Shown here: piece after piece, positions 48,162 to 56,572 of the stretch
Position numbering within the stretch: position 1 is the stretch's first letter
Layout: every line of letters begins with the position of its first letter
NCBI RefSeq assembly: GCF_018613695.1
Contig: NZ_JAGGPR010000008.1
Location: 1-64,000, forward strand
DNA from: Arthrobacter sp. ISL-95
GTDB lineage: Bacteria; Actinomycetota; Actinomycetes; Actinomycetales; Micrococcaceae
Direction of reading: 5' to 3'
DNA length: 64,000 bases
Position numbers and translations under genes: made by a program
Notes under the pieces: model-generated
Databases searched by the model: none
What the model was told of the DNA's origin: nothing
Seen by the model: only the letters and a program-made list of their open reading frames with translations

Positions 48162-50341
48162 TTTCGGGCTCCGTTCAGGGTGACGTCATGCTGGGTGTTG
48201 GTGAGGTCGTCGGAATGCTGCGAATTCGCCGGAACTCTCCGGCGGTCTGACACCGTTCCCGCGAACTCGGCGGAGGGAGTGGGGGCGACGTCGGCGGAGG
48301 GGGTGGGGGCGACATCGGCGGAGGGGGTGCGGGCCAGCGCGGCGGCAATACGCTGGGCTGCGTCGTAGCCACTCTTCACCGCGTTGGACACGATGGCCGG
48401 CGTCCTGTCGACCACCGTCCCGGCGACGGCGACGGGGACTGACGCGGCAAAGCTGAGCCCGGCTTCCCGTTGCTCCAGTGTCGAAGCCCCGTCCAGCGGC
48501 AGCACCGAACGCGAGACCAAGAGCTCCCCCGGCGCGTCAATCCATTCGTCCTCCACACCGGCGCGCCTGATCCGTACCCGGCTACCGCCAAACTCACCGG
48601 TGCCATCAAACTCCTCTATGGTGCTGGAGAGGAAGATCCGTACCTTCGGGTTGGCTTCAAGTCGGGGCACTGCGAGGATCTTGGCCCGCCGCCCGGATTC
48701 CGGAGCCAGGGCTTCCTGTGGCCCGACGATCAGCACGGCGGTACCGAGTGCGGCAAGGGTGTCGGCCACGCTCATGGCAACAGAATCCGCGCCCCAAATC
48801 GTCACCGCCTCCGGTGCTCTGCCGTCAAGGACCTCCGGGTGCGCGGTGAGCCAATCCCGGATGTCGGAAACCCGTGGAGAGTCGCCGCCTATGAACTCGG
48901 GAGCAGGGCGCGCCCCGCCCGTTGCGATCACCACTGCATCTGCGCCGAAATCGCGGGCCAGCGTGCCGGCGTCGGACATGTCCATGTGGACTCCCAAGCG
49001 GACCTCAACGCCCAGGCGCTCGTTTTCCGCGCCGGACCAGTCTGCAAAGCGGTGGAAGTCCGGCGTCGACTTCATGCGCTCAGCGAGCGCGAATTGCCCG
49101 CCGGGCCGCACGCCGTCGTCCATCAACGTCACGCTGGCGCCGGCTTCGGCGAGTTCGCGGGCAGCGGTGAGGCCGGCAGGTCCGGCACCCACCACCAGCA
49201 CCCGGGAAGAGGGGTGAACGGCTGGTGTTGGAACCGGGACCCGTGATCGCCCAACGGCGGGGTTGACCGTGCAGGTGACTTGTCCCAGGCCAAGGTTGTC
49301 GATGCACACGTTGCAGGCGATGCAGGGGCGGTAGCGATCGCCACGCAACACACCGCCAATGAAGGCGGGATCGGCATGGATGGCGCGGGCCAGGCTGACG
49401 AAGTCGCAGGTGCCTTGGGACAGGACTTCCTCGATGATCTCCGGGCTGTTGAGCCGCCCGGCCATGCCCAGCGGGATTCCGAACTTCCGGTAGGCCTTGG
49501 CGTAGTCGGCCAGGATTCCGGGCTTCCATTCTCCTGACTGCACAATCCATTCACCGGCGTCGTAGCTGCCCGCGGAAATGTCCAGGAAGTCCAACTTCTC
49601 CAGATGGCCCTTGGCGATGATGTCCACTTGCTGCTCAGCGCTGATACCGTCGGCCGGACCTTCAACGACCGAGACACGCATGCCCACGATCGTGTCCGGA
49701 ACGGCCTGCCGCACGGTGTCAATGACCAGGTTCATGAAGAACTCCGGCGCCGCGAACTCATCCGTGCGGTGGTTCGAAATAGGCGACATGAACTGATGGA
49801 TCAGGTATCCGTGGGCGCCGTGCAAGTTGATCACGTCGAACCCGGCGGCAACCGCGCGGCGGGCCGCAGCCCCATAGGCCTCCACGATTTCGTAGCACTC
49901 AGTGGCGGTGAGTTCCCGCGGAACTTCACCACCCGCCGTCGGGCATGGAACCGGTGACGGCGCGAGGTTCTTGAAGCCCGAAACTGCCGATTGCGCGGTG
50001 CGGCCGCCGTGATTAAGTTCGACGGCGGCCAGCGCACCTTCGGCGTGCAGGGCATCGGTGAGGCGGCGGAGTCCGGGAATCATGTCATCGGTGTGCAGGC
50101 CGAGTTGGTGGGTGCGGCCTTTGCCGTCCGCCCGGACATAGGTGGCTTCGGTGGTGACCATACCTAGGCCGGCCTTGGCGCGGGTCACGAGGTAGTCGAT
50201 GTATTGGTCGGTGATGAAGCCGTCCGTGGTGCCGTAGTTGCGTTCCATCGGGGCCGAGGCGAGGCGATTGCGAAGGGTCTTGGGGGAGCGGCCGTTGCGG
50301 CCCAGGGTCAGTGGTGATGCTGCTGATGGTGAAAAAGACAT
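48158..50341 (-). CDS. Old Yellow Enzyme-type 2,4-dienoyl-CoA reductase-like flavoprotein
   Basis: The 727-residue enzyme has an N-terminal FMN TIM barrel (NRLASAPMERNYGTTDGFI, AVELNHGGRTAQSAV, GFDVINLHGAHGYLIHQF), the [4Fe-4S] motif CIACNVCIDN ending in TCTVNP, and C-terminal FAD and NAD(P) folds (VLVVGAGPAGLTAARELAE). It reduces activated C=C bonds of enoates or enoyl-CoAs. ATG 50341 follows the upstream stop by two bases. The last 45 residues are odd: three TPSADVAP-like repeats from a 24-bp tandem, then a stretch encoded by palindromic repeat family 3, so the C-terminus is probably not conserved. Confidence 0.87.
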   Translation of the reverse strand: MSFSPSAASPLTLGRNGRSPKTLRNRLASAPMERNYGTTDGFITDQYIDYLVTRAKAGLGMVTTEATYVRADGKGRTHQLGLHTDDMIPGLRRLTDALHAEGALAAVELNHGGRTAQSAVSGFKNLAPSPVPCPTAGGEVPRELTATECYEIVEAYGAAARRAVAAGFDVINLHGAHGYLIHQFMSPISNHRTDEFAAPEFFMNLVIDTVRQAVPDTIVGMRVSVVEGPADGISAEQQVDIIAKGHLEKLDFLDISAGSYDAGEWIVQSGEWKPGILADYAKAYRKFGIPLGMAGRLNSPEIIEEVLSQGTCDFVSLARAIHADPAFIGGVLRGDRYRPCIACNVCIDNLGLGQVTCTVNPAVGRSRVPVPTPAVHPSSRVLVVGAGPAGLTAARELAEAGASVTLMDDGVRPGGQFALAERMKSTPDFHRFADWSGAENERLGVEVRLGVHMDMSDAGTLARDFGADAVVIATGGARPAPEFIGGDSPRVSDIRDWLTAHPEVLDGRAPEAVTIWGADSVAMSVADTLAALGTAVLIVGPQEALAPESGRRAKILAVPRLEANPKVRIFLSSTIEEFDGTGEFGGSRVRIRRAGVEDEWIDAPGELLVSRSVLPLDGASTLEQREAGLSFAASVPVAVAGTVVDRTPAIVSNAVKSGYDAAQRIAAALARTPSADVAPTPSADVAPTPSAEFAGTVSDRRRVPANSQHSDDLTNTQHDVTLNGARK
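48222..48275. repeat. Palindromic repeat, family 3 copy B (inside a coding region)
   Basis: GAATTCGCCGGAA and TTCCCGCGAACTCGGCG are the same arms as at 33874-33948, with a different centre. This copy is translated in the C-terminus of the Old Yellow Enzyme gene, giving EFAGTVSDRRRVPANS. Confidence 0.7.
48269..48335. repeat. 24-bp tandem repeat (about 2.8 units)
   Basis: Units of 24 bases at 48269-48292, 48293-48316 and a partial unit at 48317-48335 differ by one or two bases. They encode the ADVAPTPS repeats at the end of the Old Yellow Enzyme protein and abut the family 3 palindrome. Confidence 0.8.
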
Positions 50342-50343
50342 GC

Positions 50344-51504
50344 TTAGCTCGCCACCTTCTGGGCGCTTCGCAGCCGGTTGGTCGCTGGGCGGGCGGAGGG
50401 AATGGCTGCGTGGGCGGGGTGTACGGGTGCGAAGCGGACGGGTTGGCCGGTGCGTGAGGATTCGTAAATGGCCAGCAGGATCCGCAAGGACTTCAGTGCG
50501 TCTTTGCCGGTGATGGCCGGTTCCGTACCGTCTTCGAGTGCCTGGACAAAATCCTGGACTTGCAGTTTGTGGAACGGAATGAGCTGGCCGTTGATGATGG
50601 ACAGATCGACGTTCGGCTCCATGCCTTCCGGGTGGACAGGCTCGACGACGATTCGCTCGCCCACCGCCCACAGGTCCAGTCTGCCGTCGCTGCCTTCGGG
50701 GAACTCTGTCAGGGAAGCCGAAGCCCCTGTTTCACCGGTGATGCGGAGCTGGATTCCGAGGTTGGGCGACACCGCGGTGGAGGCTTCCAGTGTTGCCATG
50801 GCGCCGGAGGTGAAGGTGATCACCGCCGTCGCGGAATCTTCAACCTCTATATAGTCGCCGTGACGGTAGGTATTGACCTTGCCATAAACCTCGGCAACGT
50901 CCCCCAAGTACCACTGGAGAAGGTCAATCTGGTGGACGGCCTGCGACATCAGGACCCCGCCGCCGTCGCTCTCCCAGGTGCCGCGCCAGGCGTCCCGGTT
51001 GTAGTAGTCCGGGGCACGGTGCAGCATCACGGAGCATTGGGCCATGATGGCGCGACCCAGCGTGCCGTCGTCGATTGCGCTGCGGATCCTCTGCGACGCC
51101 GGCCAGAAGCGGCGCTGGAAAAGAACCCCGAGTTGGACCCCGGACTCATGGCAGGCTGCCACCATGCGTTCGGCAGACTCCAGCTTGGTGGCGATGGGCT
51201 TTTCGCAGAGGACGTTCACCCCGGCAGCCGCGGCTTGCAGCACCACGTCCTCGTGGGTGGGGTGGGGCGTGCACACGGAGAGGATGTCCAGGCCCAAGGC
51301 GAGGAGTTCCTCCACGCTTGTTGCCGCATTCGGTATGCCCCAGGCTTCGGCTGTTGCCCTTGCCCGGTCCGCATCCACATCGCAAACGCCCACGATCTGC
51401 ACGTTGTCCAAGGCACGGAACGCTTCCAGGTGGTTTCGGGAAATGGCCCCGCAACCCGCGATTCCAACGCGGAAGGTTCGGGGTGCGGTTGCTGACGAAG
51501 TCAT
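50344..51504 (-). CDS. Gfo/Idh/MocA-family oxidoreductase
   Basis: The 386-residue protein has a Rossmann fold FRVGIAGCGAISRNHLEAF, CEKPIATKLESAERM, and a substrate domain with RRFWPASQRIRSAIDDG and GGGVLMSQAVHQIDLLQWYLG. This group oxidises sugars, inositols or glycosides with tightly bound NAD. ATG 51504 is chosen for AAAGTTGG upstream. It is first of the four-gene minus-strand operon (oxidoreductase, OYE, isomerase, KstD-like), which points to a substrate with both sugar- or polyol-like and enone chemistry. Confidence 0.85.
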   Translation of the reverse strand: MTSSATAPRTFRVGIAGCGAISRNHLEAFRALDNVQIVGVCDVDADRARATAEAWGIPNAATSVEELLALGLDILSVCTPHPTHEDVVLQAAAAGVNVLCEKPIATKLESAERMVAACHESGVQLGVLFQRRFWPASQRIRSAIDDGTLGRAIMAQCSVMLHRAPDYYNRDAWRGTWESDGGGVLMSQAVHQIDLLQWYLGDVAEVYGKVNTYRHGDYIEVEDSATAVITFTSGAMATLEASTAVSPNLGIQLRITGETGASASLTEFPEGSDGRLDLWAVGERIVVEPVHPEGMEPNVDLSIINGQLIPFHKLQVQDFVQALEDGTEPAITGKDALKSLRILLAIYESSRTGQPVRFAPVHPAHAAIPSARPATNRLRSAQKVAS

Positions 51505-51662
51505 GGGTATCCAACTTTCAGGGCATGAGTCGTTGAGGTGATTACTGATATGGCGAGCGCCTGTGTCAGGGGCGCGGCGCACCATGGGAAGCGCGGCGTT
51601 AGTGGGCGTCAGCGCGGTGCCGGGCGGACAAAAGGTACCGCCCGGCGTCGTGCAATATCGGT

Positions 51663-53018
51663 CTACTTAGCGGCGGTGCGGGGCTTACCGAGGTCCTCGA
51701 GCGGGACGTTGTAGGTTTCCCGCGCTGTCATGATGGCGATGGCCGAAGCTACCAGGCAGAGGATGGTGAAGCCCGCTACAGGCCACCAACCGTTGGGGCC
51801 CGGCTGCGCAAGGAGCGTCGCGATTGCGGGAGCAAACCCGGCCAGGATGAGGCCGATCTGGCTGCCGATCGCCATGCCGGAGTAGCGGACAGCTGCCGGG
51901 AACATCTCGGGGAAGAAGACAGTCCACACACCGTTCCAGCAGGAGTAGAAGACGGTCATGTTCAGGAAGCCGAACAGGAAGACCATGGGGATGTTCTGTT
52001 CGCTGATGGCCCAGAAGTAGCCAATGGTGGTCAGCGCGCAGCCAAGGGCTCCCACCAGAAGGACCTTCTTGCGGCCAATGCGGTCCGAGATCATGGCGGA
52101 GATGGGAATGGTCACCATGGAGAGGCCGATTGTTACGGCGTTCACGGTGAGCATGAGCGTGCGGTCGATGCCCACGGCCGGTCCGGTGGCGTAGGCCAGG
52201 GCGTACACGGTGAAGGTGGTCTGCATAACGGAGAACAGCATCACCACGCCGACGCGCAGGACGTCACGCCACTGCGTCTTGAAAACCGCGACGGCGGGGA
52301 TCGCCTTGGGCTTGTTGTGCTCCACGATCTCTTCGAAGACAGGCGGCTCATCCAGGCGCGTCCGGATCCAGTAGGCCACTGCCAGGACCACTACGGAGAG
52401 CCAGAACGGTACTCGCCAACCCCAGCTGAGGAGCTGCTCTTCCGGCAACGCCGCCAGTGGGATGAAGACGATGGTGGACAACACCATTCCTGAGGCGTAG
52501 CCAGTCATGACGAAGCTGGTGAAGAAGGCGCGGCGGCCCTCCGGTGAGTGCTCCATGGTGAGCGTGGAGGCACCGGCAGATTCGGCCCCGGCGGAGAAGC
52601 CCTGCGCCAAGCGGCCCAGCAGCAACAACGCTGTTGCCCAGTAACCCATTTGTCCGTAAGTCGGCAGGAATCCGATGCCGATCGAGGCTACACCCATGAT
52701 TACCAGTGTGATCATCAGCGCTTGCTTACGGCCGATCTTGTCCCCGTAGTGGCTCATCACCAGGCCACCCAACGGCCTGGCCAGGTACCCGACGCCGAAC
52801 GTGGCCATCGCTCCAAGGAGTGCCACCACCGGGTCTCCGCCCGGGAAGAAGATCTTGGGGAAAATCAGGGCGGCTGCGGTGCCGTAGATGAAGAAGTCGT
52901 AGTACTCCAGAGTGGATCCCAGGAAGGAGGCCAGGGCCGCCTTCTTGGGCATTTTGACGTGCTCAACCGGCGCTGCCGGGTTTACTTCCGAGGGCGAGTG
53001 CTGCTGCACGTTTCCCAT
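51663..53018 (-). CDS. MHS-family MFS transporter
   Basis: The 451-residue protein has twelve helices and the hallmarks of metabolite:H+ symporters (ShiA, KgtP, ProP group): ASFLGSTLEYYDFFIYGTAAAL, GYLARPLGGLVMSHYGDKIGRK and GRLAQGFSAGAE. It probably imports a carboxylate or small polar metabolite for the catabolic genes around it. The upstream gap to the IclR gene end contains a short palindrome and a perfect 14-bp tandem repeat that could be operators. Confidence 0.88.
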   Translation of the reverse strand: MGNVQQHSPSEVNPAAPVEHVKMPKKAALASFLGSTLEYYDFFIYGTAAALIFPKIFFPGGDPVVALLGAMATFGVGYLARPLGGLVMSHYGDKIGRKQALMITLVIMGVASIGIGFLPTYGQMGYWATALLLLGRLAQGFSAGAESAGASTLTMEHSPEGRRAFFTSFVMTGYASGMVLSTIVFIPLAALPEEQLLSWGWRVPFWLSVVVLAVAYWIRTRLDEPPVFEEIVEHNKPKAIPAVAVFKTQWRDVLRVGVVMLFSVMQTTFTVYALAYATGPAVGIDRTLMLTVNAVTIGLSMVTIPISAMISDRIGRKKVLLVGALGCALTTIGYFWAISEQNIPMVFLFGFLNMTVFYSCWNGVWTVFFPEMFPAAVRYSGMAIGSQIGLILAGFAPAIATLLAQPGPNGWWPVAGFTILCLVASAIAIMTARETYNVPLEDLGKPRTAAK

Positions 53019-53229
53019 ACTGTCTCCTCATTGAGTGCGCGGGAAGCGGCACCGCCATGGTGCCTAGCCCGGCAAAGAATTAGATGAGTCACGAATCGCC
53101 GGCTGCCGCTTTGTTGGGCAGCCCATCCTGTGTCCGCTGGTGACGAATCCAGGACGTATGCTCCAGATCACGGGCGATAGTTCCTCTGAGATCGACTGTA
53201 GGACCCAAGTCACATGCCGAGGGGAAACT

Positions 53230-53274
53230 TCCCGTTCAACGGGACAGCTGCCTACCGGACGCTGCCTACCGGAC
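53230..53274. promoter_or_regulatory. Palindrome and 14-bp tandem repeat upstream of the MHS transporter
   Basis: TCCCGTTCAACGGGA (53230-53244) is an inverted repeat. GCTGCCTACCGGAC is repeated exactly at 53247-53260 and 53261-53274. Both sit between the IclR stop and the transporter start, as part of a 261-base gap with no gene. Confidence 0.5.
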
Positions 53275-53279
53275 CAGGC

Positions 53280-54086
53280 TTAGTCAGTGCTTGCGTGGGC
53301 CAGCCACGGGCGTGACCCATACGGCCGGCGCTCAGCACCCATGGTTCGGGACAGGCCGCGCCCTGCCGCTACCAGCACGGGCAAGATCAACCCGGCGTCT
53401 TCATCCACGGAAGGCACGACGACGGAAATGGCACCAATGACCGCCTGGCCCTGGCCGAACACCGGCACGGAATAGGCCGTGTTCTCCGAGACGAGGACGC
53501 CGACCAACCGGGCGTAGCCACGCTCCCGGATGAGCGCGAGGTTGGCTCTGACTCTTGCAGGATCTGTTTCGGTAGCCGGCGTCGTCTTTTCCAGCTTCCC
53601 GGCCAGGAAACGGTCCTGCACCCAGCCCGGCATGTGCGCCATCATGGCCATCCCGGAGGATGTGGTGTGGATGTCCAGGCGGCCCGCCACCTCGGCCAGG
53701 TTCATGACCGTTCCATGCCGGTCCAGACGCTCCAGGTACAGCACGCTGTTGTTCTCGACGTCCGGTATGGACAACGACACATGCTCCCGGACGGCCGCAT
53801 GAACACCTTCCAGAAACGGCAAACCTCGACGGCGGAACTCCTCCAGAGGATTGCTTCGCGATGCCAGCTCCCACATTTTCATCCCAACACCGAACTCCCC
53901 CGCAGCATTGCGCTCCAAAAGTCCGTTCGCGGCCAAGTCCATGGCCAGACGATGCACGGTACTGCTGGACATCCCGGTAATCCGGACCATTTCCTTCAGG
54001 GGTAGCCATGGCTGGCCTTTGGAAAAGGCATCCATGATCTTGACCACGCGCTCAATGACGGACTCCCCCGACGCTGAGTTAGCCAT
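53280..54086 (-). CDS. IclR-family regulator of the catabolic island
   Basis: The 268-residue protein has an N-terminal winged helix (SVIERVVKIMDAFSKG, LKEMVRITGMSSSTVHRLAMDLAANGLLE) and a GAF-type effector domain (SIPDVENNSVLYLERLD, IHTTSSGMAMMAHMP, YSVPVFGQGQAVIGAISVVVPS). ATG 54086 follows AGGAGG. It is divergent from a LysR-type gene, with start codons less than 100 bases apart, and lies upstream of the MHS transporter. The ligand is probably an aromatic or alicyclic acid, by analogy with PcaU/PobR relatives. Confidence 0.85.
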   Translation of the reverse strand: MANSASGESVIERVVKIMDAFSKGQPWLPLKEMVRITGMSSSTVHRLAMDLAANGLLERNAAGEFGVGMKMWELASRSNPLEEFRRRGLPFLEGVHAAVREHVSLSIPDVENNSVLYLERLDRHGTVMNLAEVAGRLDIHTTSSGMAMMAHMPGWVQDRFLAGKLEKTTPATETDPARVRANLALIRERGYARLVGVLVSENTAYSVPVFGQGQAVIGAISVVVPSVDEDAGLILPVLVAAGRGLSRTMGAERRPYGSRPWLAHASTD

Positions 54087-54178
54087 GATGCCTCCTGTTT
54101 CCTCCCGTGCCACCCGGCCACCCCGGACCTGAAACCCAATATAGCCTTGCACTTGACGTGGAAAATGCGGGAGGCAAC

Positions 54179-55075
54179 GTGGAACTGCGGCAAATTGAGG
54201 CCTTTCTGGCTGTCGCCGAAGAACTTCACTTCGGCCGTGCGGCGGAGCGACTCCGGATGGCGCAGTCACCCCTGAGCCAGACCATCATGAAGCTCGAAAA
54301 AGGCTTGGGGGCGGCGCTGTTCGATCGCAACACCCGGTCTGTCACGCTGACGGCGGCGGGCCATTCGCTGCTGCCGCATGCCCGGAGAATCCTCGAAGAA
54401 GTGGACTTGGCCCGCCGGGCAGTGAACGCCGGCAAGGGGACGGTTTATGGCAAGCTCGCCATTGGCTTTTCCGGGGCGTTGAACCACACCACGCTTCCGC
54501 CGTTGACACGCGCCCTTCGTCAGCATTTCCCGCAGCTGGAGGTGACACTCCAGGGCGGGCTGCTGACGCAGGAAGCGCTCCATCAGCTAAGCAACAACGC
54601 CTTGGATCTGGCTTTCATCGGCCTTCCCATCGATGCACCGTCTTTGGCCACCCGCCGGATTGCCACTGAGCGATTGGGGGTTGCGGTGCCTGCGGACCAT
54701 CCGTTTGCCGGGCAGGCCTCGGTGAAGATGGCCGAACTCGCGGGGGACCCTTTCATCACCATGCCTGCGGCGCAAGGGTCCACTCTCCGGGACGTCACTT
54801 TCGCCGCCTGCGCCGCCGCGGGGTTCCGGCCACGAATCAGTCAGGAAGTGGCCGATCCATACACGGCGCTTTCGCTGGTGGCGGGCGGAGTGGGCATCAG
54901 CCTGATGCCCGAATCCATCCAGGAAATCATGCCTGCCGGGACCGCCTTCCTCGCCTTGGAAGGTGAAGACGTCCTGCTGCTTTCGGGGCTCGCCTGGAAC
55001 CCGGAGGCCTCATCGCCGGCAGTCCGCGCAGCGCTCAAGTTGGCCGAGGAAGTCCTTCCCACCCCCGCCAACTAG
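54179..55075 (+). CDS. LysR-family regulator
   Basis: The 298-residue protein has an N-terminal LysR helix-turn-helix (ELRQIEAFLAVAEELHFGRAAERLRMAQSPLSQ in its usual two helices) and the two-lobed periplasmic-binding effector domain (LAIGFSGALNH, LDLAFIGLP, SLVAGGVGISLMPES). GTG 54179 is chosen because GGGAGG lies 4 bases upstream and matches LysR N-termini. It probably controls the plus-strand genes that follow (YciI-like, alcohol dehydrogenase, second KstD-like), with the IclR protein on the other side. Confidence 0.87.
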   Translation: MELRQIEAFLAVAEELHFGRAAERLRMAQSPLSQTIMKLEKGLGAALFDRNTRSVTLTAAGHSLLPHARRILEEVDLARRAVNAGKGTVYGKLAIGFSGALNHTTLPPLTRALRQHFPQLEVTLQGGLLTQEALHQLSNNALDLAFIGLPIDAPSLATRRIATERLGVAVPADHPFAGQASVKMAELAGDPFITMPAAQGSTLRDVTFAACAAAGFRPRISQEVADPYTALSLVAGGVGISLMPESIQEIMPAGTAFLALEGEDVLLLSGLAWNPEASSPAVRAALKLAEEVLPTPAN

Positions 55076-55187
55076 CCATTATGCGTGTTTTGAACATAGT
55101 TAGAGATCAACTAAGTATTGGACAACACCTAATGGGTTGCACACCATTGAGGAAAGCCACCACTCACTCAATGAAGAGGACAACCTC

Positions 55188-55514
55188 ATGGCCACGTTTG
55201 CTGTCACCTATGCCTACTCCCCCACTACATCCGCCAGCCGGGACACGGTCCGCCCCTCTCACGTTGAATTCCTCAAAGCCCAGTTCGACGGCGGCCGCCT
55301 CCTGAAGAGCGGACCCTTCGGTCCCGAGGAAACTCCCGGCGCATTGCTGATCATCGCCGGCGACTCCAAGGCCGACGTCGAAGCCCTCATGGACCAGGAT
55401 CCCTTCCGACAGGCCGGGCTCATCCAGGAACGGACCGTGCGCCAGTGGAACATCTTCTTCGGTGCTGACCCTGCGGTGCCCGCCGTTCCGTCCGCCCAGC
55501 CCGCGCAGAAGTAG
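55188..55514 (+). CDS. YciI-family protein
   Basis: The 108-residue protein reads TFAVTYAYSPTTSASRDTVRPSHVEFLKAQ in its first part (conserved His), then GGRLLKSGPFG and VEALMDQDPFRQAGLIQERTVRQWN. This is the YCII ferredoxin-like fold, with the His and a late Asp as the usual candidate catalytic pair. Relatives such as muconolactone isomerase-like and dehalogenase-associated proteins act in ring-compound breakdown. AGAGGA precedes the ATG at 55188. A Pro/Ala-rich tail of 15 residues is added. Confidence 0.78.
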   Translation: MATFAVTYAYSPTTSASRDTVRPSHVEFLKAQFDGGRLLKSGPFGPEETPGALLIIAGDSKADVEALMDQDPFRQAGLIQERTVRQWNIFFGADPAVPAVPSAQPAQK

Positions 55515-55522
55515 GGCCTGCT

Positions 55523-56572
55523 GTGCTTTCCGCGATCACCGTCTCGAAGGAGACCATCGAATTCCGGGAAACCCCCCAACCCACCCTTCAACCCGGCCAC
55601 GCCCTGGTCCGGGTCCACAACGTCACCCTCTGCGGCACCGATCTCCACATCTGGGAAGACGACTACCCCACAGAGTTGCCCCTTATCCAAGGTCACGAAT
55701 TTTCTGGAATTGTGGAGGAACTCGCTCCGGGTGAAAACCACGGCATCAGCATCGGCGACCGTGTGGCCGTCAACCCCATCATTTACTGCGGCGAGTGCCG
55801 TCCGTGCCTCACAGGGCGTTACAACGTCTGCCAAAACGTTGGCTGCCTGGGATGCTACTCGGACGGGGCCCTTACTGAACTCATCAGTGTCCCCGTGGAC
55901 AAGCTCTGCCCGGTGCCGGACGGACTTCCGTTGGATATGGCAGCCATGGGCGAGCCGGCATCCATCGCCATGCAGGCAGTCAACCGCGGCCGGCCCGAGT
56001 CGGGAGAAACCGCGCTGGTGCTGGGCAGTGGTCCCATCGGTTTGTTGGCCACACTGTATCTGACAGAGCTCGGGATCAATGTTCTCTGCGCGGACACCGA
56101 GCAGCACCGGCTGGATCTCGCCGTCGAATTCGGCGCTACGGAAACCCTGCTGGTGACGCCCGGGAGCGATTTCCCGGATGCACATCAAGCTCCCCGAGTG
56201 GAGGCACTCACCAATGGTTACGGACCCCAATTGGTCATCGAAGCTACGGGGGTTCCGTCCTCCCTTGAGAACGCCATCCGCTTGGTGGCCAGCGCCGGGA
56301 GGATCGTTCAGGTGGGAATCTCGCCGAGGCAGGCCAACGTCTCCATGAAGGACATCCCCTACAAGGAACTGGACATCATGGGCAGCAGGATGAGCCTGAA
56401 CCTCCTTCCCGACGGCCTCGCATTGCTGGCCCGTCACCCGGAACAGGCTCAGGCGCTGATGACCCATCGCTTTGCGTTTGCGGATCTCCAGCAGGCCTAC
56501 CGCCTCATGCAGGGCCGCACGGAAAAGATCGGCAAGATCCTCATTCAACTCCCGGCAGGAAACTCCGCATGA
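55523..56572 (+). CDS. Zinc-dependent alcohol dehydrogenase (MDR family)
   Basis: The 349-residue medium-chain dehydrogenase has the catalytic zinc region LCGTDLHIWEDDYP and GHEFSGIVEE, the structural-zinc lobe with cysteines in YCGECRPCLTGRYNVC, and the cofactor fold LVLGSGPIGLLATLYL. It is close to the sorbitol, threonine or butanediol dehydrogenase group. The start is GTG 55523, 8 bases after the YciI stop. The next gene starts in its last codons (ATGA overlap). It should oxidise a secondary alcohol to the ketone that the KstD-like enzyme then handles. Confidence 0.87.
   Translation: MLSAITVSKETIEFRETPQPTLQPGHALVRVHNVTLCGTDLHIWEDDYPTELPLIQGHEFSGIVEELAPGENHGISIGDRVAVNPIIYCGECRPCLTGRYNVCQNVGCLGCYSDGALTELISVPVDKLCPVPDGLPLDMAAMGEPASIAMQAVNRGRPESGETALVLGSGPIGLLATLYLTELGINVLCADTEQHRLDLAVEFGATETLLVTPGSDFPDAHQAPRVEALTNGYGPQLVIEATGVPSSLENAIRLVASAGRIVQVGISPRQANVSMKDIPYKELDIMGSRMSLNLLPDGLALLARHPEQAQALMTHRFAFADLQQAYRLMQGRTEKIGKILIQLPAGNSA

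Noticed and set aside
48222..48335. A CRISPR-like array from the 24-bp repeats
   Set aside because: The units are directly abutting with no spacers and are in frame with a protein tail, so this is a minisatellite.
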